From Pirellula sp. (GTDB taxonomy: Bacteria > Planctomycetota > Planctomycetia > Pirellulales > Pirellulaceae): a DNA stretch of 44,579 nt. Positions 8,438 through 16,585 of this stretch are shown here, piece after piece (the first letter of the stretch is position 1; every line of letters begins with the position of its first letter). The translations under genes and the position numbers were made by a program. The notes under the pieces are model-generated. The model ran no database searches, was not told the DNA's origin, and saw only the letters and a program-made list of their open reading frames with translations. The stretch lies in the NCBI GenBank assembly GCA_021736575.1, contig JAIPFP010000020.1, positions 1 to 44,579 on the forward strand, in the 5' to 3' direction.

Positions 8438-9877
8438 GTGTTGACCATCAATCCAATTCGCTGGGGCAAGCAATACAAGTCGCTTGAGTTTCAAGATGTC
8501 TTCCATTTTGACACCGGCGAGTCGATTGCTCGGATCGGGCAAGTTAATGGCGGCATGGTCCAAATGGATATGCGCAAGGCAGACAATGCGAGAAAGGGTC
8601 TGCGTTCGGTTCCAACGCAAGAGCTGATCGAGCGTTGTAAAAAGGCCGCGTATATGTTTGAGCATGAGACATTGCCGGTCGGCGATGGATTGCAGACAGT
8701 AGATGATTTTATTCACCAACAGTCTGCAAGCACTGGTTTGCCGGAACACATGTGCCGCAACAACATGCAAAAGAATTGCTTCGTTCTCAGCAACATTGAC
8801 AAGATTTTGGACGCGCTGACGCGAGGGCTGGACCTAGAGATCTTTGCTAGGGGATATGGCGAGGAAAACCGAAATGTAACGGTGAGTTTTCAATGTCAGA
8901 CGCCCGTATTGGGAGCTGTGCTTCCAAACAATTCGCCGGGCGTGCACACGCTTTGGTTGCCTGCCGTTCCGCTACAGGTCGGTCTTGTGCTCAAGCCAGG
9001 TTCTCAAGAGCCATGGACTCCTTATCGTATGATTAGTGCCTATATTGAGGCAGGCATTCCTGCGGAAGCGTTTTGTCTCTATCCAGGCGGTCATGATGTC
9101 GGCTCGACGATTCTGGGCAAGTGTTCCCGAAGCATGATTTTCGGAAGTGCTCATACGGTCGAACAATATTCGGGCAACCCGAGGGTTCAGGCCCACGGCC
9201 CAGGCTTTTCCAAAATCTTGATTGGCGATGACGTGGTGGATCAATGGGAAGACTATTTGGATCTGATGGTCGAGAGTGTATTGAGCAATTCGGGTCGCAG
9301 TTGCATCAATTGCTCCGGTATCTGGGCTTCGCGTCACACGAAAGAAATCGGCGAAGCGTTGGCAAGTCGGATGGGCGGTATCGAAATTTTGCCGCCTAGC
9401 AATCCGAAAGCAGCCTTGGCTGCGTTCACCAATGCTCAGATGGCCAAGGGGACTTGGGCGATGGTTCAGCAAGATCTTGCTGAAGCCGGCGTGGTCGACA
9501 TGACTGCCTCGTATGGAGAACGACTTGTTGAGCGAGAACGATGTGCCTATCTAAAGCCTGTTGTTGTTACGGCAGATTCGCCGCAGCGAGCGGTGGCCAT
9601 GAAAGAGTATATGTTCCCGTTTGTGTCTGTCGTGAAGTGCGAGCAAAAGAACATGATCAAGTCGATCGGCTCCACGTTGGTTGGAACGGCTTTGACTGCG
9701 GACGACGAATGGATCGATGAACTGACAAACGCAACGCACATCGATCGACTTAACATTGGTGCAATGCCAACCAACCGCCTCAACTGGCTGCAACCCCACG
9801 AAGGAAATCTGATCGATTTCCTATTCCGATCGCGGGCTGTCCAGATTGTACCGATGCGAGTAGCGCAAGCGGTTTAG
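8438..9877 (+). CDS. Aldehyde dehydrogenase family protein, probable acylating (acyl reductase) type
   Basis: A 479-residue ALDH-fold protein starting at GTG 8438 with GGAG at 8424-8427. Visible motifs are 'TPVLGAVLPNNSPGVHTLW' and 'VLKPGSQEPWTP' (cofactor-binding part), 'IFGSAHTVEQY', and the catalytic cysteine in 'LSNSGRSCINCSG' (about residue 289). Where ordinary aldehyde dehydrogenases carry the general-base Glu ('LELGGK'), this protein has 'VQAHGPGFSKILI', resembling the 'GVGPGN' stretch of CoA-acylating enzymes. That favours reduction of an activated acyl group to an aldehyde over aldehyde oxidation. It is 48 bp downstream of the AMP-ligase, so the two probably work in sequence. The stop overlaps the stop of the convergent SDR gene by a few bases. 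Confidence 0.85.
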   Translation: MLTINPIRWGKQYKSLEFQDVFHFDTGESIARIGQVNGGMVQMDMRKADNARKGLRSVPTQELIERCKKAAYMFEHETLPVGDGLQTVDDFIHQQSASTGLPEHMCRNNMQKNCFVLSNIDKILDALTRGLDLEIFARGYGEENRNVTVSFQCQTPVLGAVLPNNSPGVHTLWLPAVPLQVGLVLKPGSQEPWTPYRMISAYIEAGIPAEAFCLYPGGHDVGSTILGKCSRSMIFGSAHTVEQYSGNPRVQAHGPGFSKILIGDDVVDQWEDYLDLMVESVLSNSGRSCINCSGIWASRHTKEIGEALASRMGGIEILPPSNPKAALAAFTNAQMAKGTWAMVQQDLAEAGVVDMTASYGERLVERERCAYLKPVVVTADSPQRAVAMKEYMFPFVSVVKCEQKNMIKSIGSTLVGTALTADDEWIDELTNATHIDRLNIGAMPTNRLNWLQPHEGNLIDFLFRSRAVQIVPMRVAQAV

Positions 9878-10611
9878 TAATATTGTTGCTGGACCGGCTT
9901 GATTACGATTTCCGGCACGTGAACTCTTTCAGGGAGACTTGCCAATCCGACGACGATGTTGGCAATGTCTTCTGGCCGGAGGATCGCTTGGCGATGCTCG
10001 TCGCTGACAGGTGTTGGGCGTTGTTCCAGGATAGGCGTGTCGACTTCGCCGGGGTAGACATTGGTCACGCGGATGCCTTCGACACCGACTTCGTTGGAAA
10101 CGCACGTTCCTAAAGCGGTCATCGCGAATTTGCTCGCAGCATAAGCGACTCCGCCGAGGGCCAAAGCACGTTTGCCCGCGACGCTCGAGATGTTGATGAT
10201 CATCCCACAATGCCTTATTCGCATTTGAGGCAAAACGCAGTGGATGCAGTTGTAGGCACCAGTCGCATTGATTGCCATGACTTGGTCCCATTGTTCCGGC
10301 GCCATCGCGTTGATGGAACGGTCTCGAATATTGACACCGGCGGCATTGACCAAAATATCAACGTGCCCGATTGATTTGTCGAACCATTCGAAGAAGGACT
10401 CGACACTTTCGCGATTTGCTACGTCGAGGCAATGGCCGATGAAAAGGTTGTTGGAAAACGCGATCGCGTCGGAGATGGCGGATTCACGACGGGATCCAAT
10501 CGCGACTTTAGCACCGCTTTGCGCGAAAAGATTTGCGATGGCGAATCCGATGCCAGTGGCACCTCCGGTGACAACGACGCGTTTGTTTTGCAATGTGTTG
10601 GGTTGAATCAT
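9874..10611 (-). CDS. Short-chain dehydrogenase/reductase (SDR)
   Basis: A classical 245-residue SDR: nucleotide loop 'VTGGATGIGFAIANLF' at the N-terminus, 'VNAAGVN', active-site Ser in 'INISSVAGKRA', and the 'YAASK' Tyr/Lys pair. 'GSRRE' after the second strand suggests NADP(H) preference. Substrate cannot be told from sequence; it lacks the specific marks of FabG but is close to that general type. It converges on the aldehyde dehydrogenase gene with a 4-bp overlap of the two stop codons, and is divergent from the NADH dehydrogenase gene with a very short shared upstream region. It could reduce the aldehyde made by the neighbouring ligase/ALDH pair, but the opposite orientation means this is inference only. 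Confidence 0.9.
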   Translation of the reverse strand: MIQPNTLQNKRVVVTGGATGIGFAIANLFAQSGAKVAIGSRRESAISDAIAFSNNLFIGHCLDVANRESVESFFEWFDKSIGHVDILVNAAGVNIRDRSINAMAPEQWDQVMAINATGAYNCIHCVLPQMRIRHCGMIINISSVAGKRALALGGVAYAASKFAMTALGTCVSNEVGVEGIRVTNVYPGEVDTPILEQRPTPVSDEHRQAILRPEDIANIVVGLASLPERVHVPEIVIKPVQQQYY

Positions 10612-10669
10612 CTATACTATAAGTGGGTAATTGGATTTTGGATCGAAACTCATACTTCAGGTTGTCCCA

Positions 10670-11992
10670 GTGCCGCATTCTACCAAACCGAAGATCGTTG
10701 TGATTGGAGGTGGCTTCGCAGGCATGGCCTGCGTTCGGGCTTTGCGAAGTTCCGAAGCTGAGATCAAGCTCGTCGACCGTCGCAATTTCCATTTGTTTCA
10801 GCCGCTTCTCTATCAAGTTGCTACCGGCGGACTCTCGCCAGCCAACATCGCGGCTCCACTGCGAAGTATTTTTAAAAAGCAGAAAAACGTTCAAGTGCTG
10901 ATGGCTGGTGTTGATGGATTCGACATGGCAAAGCGATCGGTTGTTTTGGACGACAAGTCAGAACTCCCTTTTGATTACTTGGTTCTTGCGACGGGCTCCA
11001 CACATCATTATTTTGGTCGCGATGCGGATTGGGAACCGCTCGCGCCGGGATTGAAGACGATTGAGGATGCGACTGAAATTCGTCGCCGATTGCTAACTGC
11101 ATTTGAAGCCGCCGAGGAGACGGACGATCCGGCTATGCGGGCAGCACTTTTGACGATCGTGATCGTGGGAGGAGGCCCAACCGGAGTTGAGTTGGCTGGC
11201 TCGATTTGTGAACTTTCCCGGCACACTATGAAAAACGAGTTCCGTGCCATCGATCCGAGTTCGGCTCGTATTGTGTTGATTGAAAACAGCAAGATGGTGC
11301 TCGATCGGTATCATGGTTCGCTTTCGGAAGCAGCCGCGCGAGATCTGAAAATGCTCGGTGTCGAGCTTTGGAATGAAACACGATTAATGGAAATTCGTCC
11401 AGATCACGTGATAGTCAGCCATGCAGGAGAATCGAAACGTCTCGATACGTACACGGTCCTCTGGGCGGCGGGAGTGAAAGCGTCGTCGTTGGGCAAGAAA
11501 CTCGCCGATTCGATCGGGCCTACTGTGCAACTGGATCGAGGTGGGCGGGTTGCTGTCGATTCACAGTGTGCGGTTGCAGGCTACTCCAACGTCTTTGTGG
11601 TAGGCGATTTAGCTGCGTTCAGTTTAGCGGACGGAACGACGTTGCCTGGAGTTGCTCCTGTCGCAATGCAACAGGGCGCTTACCTCGGTAATTTGATTGC
11701 TAAGACAGTCAAAGGGAGTCGTCCAACCAGCCCGTTCAAGTATTGGGACAAGGGAAACATGGCTACCATTGGGCGATCGAGGGCGATTGTCGAATCAGGG
11801 AAGTGGCGAATGACAGGCCAGCTCGCATGGTTGGCTTGGCTATTCATTCATATTCTGTATTTAGCTCGGTTTGAGAACCGAATGCTGGTATTGTTTCAAT
11901 GGTCCTGGAGCTACATCACACGAAATCGAACGGCCCGTTTGATAACGGGAAAAACGAAAGTGATAACGGGAAAAACGAAAGAAACCTTGTAA
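10670..11992 (+). CDS. ndh: Type II NADH:quinone oxidoreductase (NDH-2)
   Basis: A single-subunit flavoprotein that passes electrons from NADH to quinone without pumping protons. It has the FAD-binding 'KIVVIGGGFAGMACVRAL' at the N-terminus, 'FHLFQPLLYQVATGGLSP', the NADH-binding 'IVIVGGGPTGVELAGSI' mid-protein, 'VFVVGDLAAF', and 'GVAPVAMQQGAYLG', all typical. A hydrophobic C-terminal stretch ('WLAWLFIHILYLARF') probably docks on the membrane. GTG 10670 is chosen, because it places the FAD loop close to the N-terminus; an in-frame TTG at 10631 would add 13 residues. The tail ends in an imperfect heptapeptide duplication (ITGKTKV, ITGKTKE) made by a 21-bp tandem repeat at 11941-11981. Confidence 0.93.
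   Translation: MPHSTKPKIVVIGGGFAGMACVRALRSSEAEIKLVDRRNFHLFQPLLYQVATGGLSPANIAAPLRSIFKKQKNVQVLMAGVDGFDMAKRSVVLDDKSELPFDYLVLATGSTHHYFGRDADWEPLAPGLKTIEDATEIRRRLLTAFEAAEETDDPAMRAALLTIVIVGGGPTGVELAGSICELSRHTMKNEFRAIDPSSARIVLIENSKMVLDRYHGSLSEAAARDLKMLGVELWNETRLMEIRPDHVIVSHAGESKRLDTYTVLWAAGVKASSLGKKLADSIGPTVQLDRGGRVAVDSQCAVAGYSNVFVVGDLAAFSLADGTTLPGVAPVAMQQGAYLGNLIAKTVKGSRPTSPFKYWDKGNMATIGRSRAIVESGKWRMTGQLAWLAWLFIHILYLARFENRMLVLFQWSWSYITRNRTARLITGKTKVITGKTKETL
11941..11981 (+). repeat. 21-bp tandem duplication at the end of ndh
   Basis: GATAACGGGAAAAACGAAAG occurs at 11941-11960 and again at 11962-11981, a 21-bp period that keeps the frame. It adds one copy of a basic heptapeptide to the NDH-2 C-terminus. 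Confidence 0.9.
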
Positions 11993-12308
11993 AGACAGCA
12001 CCACGCGAAATGTGAAGTCTATGGACCATACAGGCTTGAGAATGTCGCGAAGAGTCCGTTTGCTTGGCAATTGTGCCCCTCTTCTCCAAGAGCCCGCGAG
12101 CTACGGCTTCGCGCGTCCCCAACCAAATCGCTCCGCGGCATTTCGCGCGTAAGATTGCCGCTCGATTGAACCGCATTAAACGCAAAAATAAAATTTCCGT
12201 TCGATTTGGATTTGATTTTGGTTTAGACTGACAATTCCTTTTTTTCCATACGATTCATTGCCTTGCGTTGAAAAGCAAGGACTTTTGTTAGTTTTCTGAG
12301 GTTGATAA
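11993..12308. other. Intergenic region without a recognised gene
   Basis: This 316-bp stretch separates ndh from the giant secreted-protein gene. The second half is AT-rich (12180-12260), consistent with a promoter region for the gene at 12309, but I cannot assign specific -35/-10 boxes. GAGG at about 12297-12300 is a likely ribosome site for ATG 12309. Confidence 0.5.
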
Positions 12309-15300
12309 ATGAAAAACGTTTGCCGGATCGAGAATCAAATTCAGAAGCTTTTGCGAAGTAGCGTGCAAGTCAAACGCGCTTGTTACCGTCGACTTCTGCG
12401 TTTGGAGTCACTGGAAACCAGAGCGCTTATGGCAGCGGACGGTCTCGTTTTTCAAGAGATTTTTTCTTCTAATGATGTGGTTGCTGAAGGTGAAGGGCTG
12501 GCACCAACCATTGGCTATATGCCACCAGAACCGCCCGACCTTGTGGGGCGAAATCCTGCGAATGGTCCTGGTGTTGCGGAATCGATTCCTGCTGCGAACA
12601 CATTCTTTCTGCATAGTCGTCCTACGGCAAAAAAGACCATCTATTTGGACTTCGATGGATTTACGGCGCGGGGGACTTCTTGGAACACACGTAACAACAT
12701 TACGACGATTGTTTCACCAGCTTGGGATCCAGCTGGTAACGGTCCTGCTTTTACGAACAATGAGCTGATGGAAATTCAAGGAGCGTGGCAACGTGTGGCG
12801 GCTGATTTTGCTGCTTTTGATGTCAACGTTACGACCGAGGATCCAGGTGAAGCGAACTTGGTGAACACTGGAGGTGCGGATGACCGGTGGGGAATTCGCG
12901 TAGTAAATACGCTTGTTGATTTTTCGAACTCGGGTGTTGGCGGTTTCGCTTACATCGGTAGTTTTCGGTGGGGTTACGAAAGAAGCGGAGCGACCGATAC
13001 CCCTGCCTATGTGTTCAATAGAACAGGGATGAATGTTGCTGCAGCGGTCACCCACGAAGTTGGGCACTCGCTGGGGTTGTCGCACGACGGAACCAATTCT
13101 GCTAATCCATTGCAGCAGAATGCGGAGTACTACGATGGGCATGGAACAGGTGAGAATAGCTGGGGACCCATCATGGGATCGGGGTACTATCGCAATGTAA
13201 CGACTTGGGACAACGGTACGTATATCGGCACCAGTAATGGGGCAGCCAGCGCGAACTACGGGACTGGCCCAACGGATTTGGCAACGATCACGCAAGCAAG
13301 CAACGGTTTCGGTTTTGTGCCTGACGCCGATGGGAGTACCTCCTTTTTAGCGACGACATTGGTCGGCACCTCTATTCCGGGTGGAAAGCAATCCATTTCG
13401 AAACTTGCTACCATTGAGCAGCCCGGGGATTTCGATTTCTTTAAGTTCCAAACAGGAACGGGTGTCGTCGACATCACGATCGATCCGTACGTAAATGATC
13501 TTTGGACGAGCGATGGAAGTGGCGGCTATGTCAATAGCATTGAGTCCTCGTTTCTCGATGGGACGCGTTGGAATGAAAATCAAGGATCGAACTTGGACGT
13601 AGAAGCAACGCTTTACGACGACGCAGGAGTCGTCATAGCGGTTTCTAATCCTGCGGGCTTGCGGGCTAGTTTTTCGAATTTGAGTCTCAGGCTTGGAACC
13701 TACTACATCCGAGTTGATGGCGTCGGATTTGGCGACCCGAGAGCGAATCCTCCGACGGGTTACTCCGACTACGGCAGTCTCGGACAGTATCTCATATCAG
13801 GAACGATTGAATCTTCCATTGAAATTGGGATCACGGATGCTTCGGTTTACATCGAAAATACACCTCCGATTCCCATTGCGTCCAATGCGACTGTTAGTAC
13901 TTTTAACATCAACACGTTTGAGGGAGGGATTCTTCAATTTGCGATTGCAACGAATTTCCAGGTTGGCGACAAAATTGGATTCGTTTCGTCTGGCACGGGG
14001 CCAGGTCAAACTTCCTTTTTGGGGAGCGACGTTTTGTATGGCGGTGCGCTGATCGGCACGTTCACTTCCGGATTGAAAAGTATTTCCGTCTACTTCAATG
14101 CTGCTTCGACACAGGAATCTTTGGAAGCTGTCATCCGTGCGCTGACCTTTGAGCATACATCGGATGCCCCTTTGTTAACGCAACGGCAGGTTTCGGTCTT
14201 TCTCGACAATGGGAACAATGGAGCGAGTAACGTCGCGTTTGCAAGAGTCGGAGTCATACCTGTTAATGATTCGCCGCTGACTGGAGACGCTAGTTTGCAA
14301 TCCGTAGCCGAGGATACCGCCAACCCATCAGGTCAGCTGGTTTCCACCTTCGTGGGCTCGTCATTCACAGATGTGGACATCGGCTCAACGCTTTCAGGTA
14401 TTGCGATAACCGCGAACGCGGCGCTATCCGGAACAGGCATTTGGCAATACTCAATCAATGGTGTGCAGTGGGCTCCGATCGGAACGGTCAGTCCCCCTGA
14501 GAGTCTATTGCTTTCCAAAGACACCTGGGTTCGCTTTTTGCCCGCGTTGAATTTTAATGGCACACCTGCACCTTTAAGGTTTCGAGGGATTGATGATTCC
14601 TTTGTGGGGACTTTTTCGACGCGAACCGTTCGTAGCACAATCGATGTGACAACGTCAGTTGCAGATGGGCCGCTGTCGTTGACGGACAGCTCGTTGAGAA
14701 CTGTGATTACGCCAGTCAACGATGCGCCGATTTCAAACGTCGGGGCCCAGGCAGTTAGCATCGATCAAGATCAGACCTTAACCTTTGTCGTGCCGACAGT
14801 TTGGTTCAGCGATGTCGACAACACCACTTTAATGTACAGCATGGCTCGATTCGATGGATCTGCGTTACCCAAATGGTTGTCGTTCGATCCGACCACGAGG
14901 CGACTTGTTGGGAGTCCCAAAAATGCGGATGTAGGTGATTATTCTTTGATCAGTCGCGCGACGGATTCTGCCGGATTGTTTGCAACGGTTTCATTGTTCG
15001 TCACCGTTGCGAATGTAAATGATGCGCCGACCGCTATCCAACTCGCGGCAGATCCAGTGGTGGAGGGTTCGGATCTTTCGGGCAAATTTTTGGGTACACT
15101 TTTCGCGACAGACCCTGACAGTAAAGACGAATTTACCTGGACGGTTACGGACCCACGCTTTGAAATACGAGGGAATACCCTTTTTCTCGCTCCGGGCAAT
15201 AAACTCGATTATGAAACAGGCAGTCGAGTGTCGCTGACGGTGCAAGTCACGGACACCGGGATTCCGCCGCTTTCCTATGAGCAACAAGCGACCATAGACC

Positions 15301-16577
15301 TAATCGACGTGAATGAGTTCGCGCCGGCACTGCGTTCGGCATCCTTCAGCGTCAATGAGGGGGTTGCAGGCTCTACGATCCTTGGCGTCCTAGACGCAAC
15401 CGACGGCGACACCGCTAACAAAGTACGATTTCGATTCTTGGGAACACCACCGTCACTGTTTTCTCTAAATCAAGATACGGGTGAAATCAGGCTGGCTGCA
15501 AATGGTTCCTTGAACCACGAGAGCGCGAGTTCATACCAGTTCTTTGTCGAAGCGGTCGACAATGGCATTCCTCAGCTTGCGACCACGGCTTCGGTGAACA
15601 TCGTTGTTCGCGACGTCAATGAGTTTGATCCTCAGATCACCACCAGCCTGATTCGTATTCCAGAAAATCAAGTCACCAACGGAGCGTTTGCCAAGGTGAT
15701 TGCGACGGATCTTGATACAAATCAATTCATTCGGTTCTCGTTGCCTGCTTCGGAGACTCGATTTTCGATCAATCCGGTAACGGGCGACCTCGCACTTGTG
15801 CGCGCTGGTATTTTTGATTTCGAAACCACGCAAGTTGATTCGGTCGTTGTCATTGCGACCGATTCTGGCACGCCAGACCGCAAAATCCAGAGAACGATCC
15901 CGATCGCAATTGACGATGCAAACGACCCACCGACGGGTGCCTCGGTAGCCGATCCAAAAATACTATCGAACGTATCCGGATTGAATCTAGGTGTCATTGA
16001 TGTGGTCGACCAGGACGTTGGCCAAAAGTATTCGATTGTCTCGTTGGATGACCGGTTCGTTGTTGTGAATGGAAGCTTGGCTCTTGCTCCGGGTAAGAAT
16101 GTAGGAAATAGCGATGCGTTGCAAATTGTCGTGCCGATCATTGCGACCGAAGTTGGGACCACTCCCAACTCCTATCCTCTTTCCGTAAATCTCGTTCGCA
16201 CGCCGAACCCTCAACCATGGCAAAATCAGCTTATTCCTCAGGATGTGGATCGAATTGGCGGGGTCAATCCGCTGGATGTCTTGGCGATTGTCAATGCAAT
16301 CAATGGAGATCTTTTGGGAAGTTTGCCTTTCCCAAGACCGTCCAGCACATTGTCGCAGCCTGACTACGACGTAGACGCGGACGGATCTCTCTCGCCATTG
16401 GATGCGCTTGCCGTAATCAATTTCTTGAATGCTCGCGGTAACGGTGAAGGCGAGGGAACTACAGCGGTTCCTCCTCCGCTCACTGCCAAAGTCGAAAACC
16501 AAGTGGACGATACATGGCTAATAGCGTTCACTCAGCTCGAAGAGGAGCGATCGCTTCAGCGTCGTAAACGCGGTTAA
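12309..16577 (+). CDS. Giant secreted metalloprotease-like protein with cadherin-like repeats and dockerin
   Basis: A 1422-residue extracellular protein. The N-terminus carries 'RRLLRLESLETRALMAA' (about residues 27-44), the planctomycete version of an export/processing signature near the start of giant secreted proteins. A zinc protease motif 'THEVGHSLGLSHD' (HExxHxxGxxHD, about residue 247) lies in a metzincin-like domain spanning roughly 90-330. A beta-rich PPC-like domain follows (about 350-495), then several Ig/cadherin-like modules, including a dystroglycan-type repeat near 805-905 and classical cadherin-like repeats with 'NEFAP', 'DVNEFDP' and 'DANDPP' linkers to about 1270. A type I dockerin-like pair closes the protein ('DVDRIGGVNPLDVLAIVNAIN' region and 'YDVDADGSLSPLDALAVINF', about 1307-1385). 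It presumably acts at the cell surface in adhesion or degradation of polymers. No neighbour shares its strand or function. Confidence 0.88.
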   Translation: MKNVCRIENQIQKLLRSSVQVKRACYRRLLRLESLETRALMAADGLVFQEIFSSNDVVAEGEGLAPTIGYMPPEPPDLVGRNPANGPGVAESIPAANTFFLHSRPTAKKTIYLDFDGFTARGTSWNTRNNITTIVSPAWDPAGNGPAFTNNELMEIQGAWQRVAADFAAFDVNVTTEDPGEANLVNTGGADDRWGIRVVNTLVDFSNSGVGGFAYIGSFRWGYERSGATDTPAYVFNRTGMNVAAAVTHEVGHSLGLSHDGTNSANPLQQNAEYYDGHGTGENSWGPIMGSGYYRNVTTWDNGTYIGTSNGAASANYGTGPTDLATITQASNGFGFVPDADGSTSFLATTLVGTSIPGGKQSISKLATIEQPGDFDFFKFQTGTGVVDITIDPYVNDLWTSDGSGGYVNSIESSFLDGTRWNENQGSNLDVEATLYDDAGVVIAVSNPAGLRASFSNLSLRLGTYYIRVDGVGFGDPRANPPTGYSDYGSLGQYLISGTIESSIEIGITDASVYIENTPPIPIASNATVSTFNINTFEGGILQFAIATNFQVGDKIGFVSSGTGPGQTSFLGSDVLYGGALIGTFTSGLKSISVYFNAASTQESLEAVIRALTFEHTSDAPLLTQRQVSVFLDNGNNGASNVAFARVGVIPVNDSPLTGDASLQSVAEDTANPSGQLVSTFVGSSFTDVDIGSTLSGIAITANAALSGTGIWQYSINGVQWAPIGTVSPPESLLLSKDTWVRFLPALNFNGTPAPLRFRGIDDSFVGTFSTRTVRSTIDVTTSVADGPLSLTDSSLRTVITPVNDAPISNVGAQAVSIDQDQTLTFVVPTVWFSDVDNTTLMYSMARFDGSALPKWLSFDPTTRRLVGSPKNADVGDYSLISRATDSAGLFATVSLFVTVANVNDAPTAIQLAADPVVEGSDLSGKFLGTLFATDPDSKDEFTWTVTDPRFEIRGNTLFLAPGNKLDYETGSRVSLTVQVTDTGIPPLSYEQQATIDLIDVNEFAPALRSASFSVNEGVAGSTILGVLDATDGDTANKVRFRFLGTPPSLFSLNQDTGEIRLAANGSLNHESASSYQFFVEAVDNGIPQLATTASVNIVVRDVNEFDPQITTSLIRIPENQVTNGAFAKVIATDLDTNQFIRFSLPASETRFSINPVTGDLALVRAGIFDFETTQVDSVVVIATDSGTPDRKIQRTIPIAIDDANDPPTGASVADPKILSNVSGLNLGVIDVVDQDVGQKYSIVSLDDRFVVVNGSLALAPGKNVGNSDALQIVVPIIATEVGTTPNSYPLSVNLVRTPNPQPWQNQLIPQDVDRIGGVNPLDVLAIVNAINGDLLGSLPFPRPSSTLSQPDYDVDADGSLSPLDALAVINFLNARGNGEGEGTTAVPPPLTAKVENQVDDTWLIAFTQLEEERSLQRRKRG

Positions 16578-16585
16578 TAGCTGAG

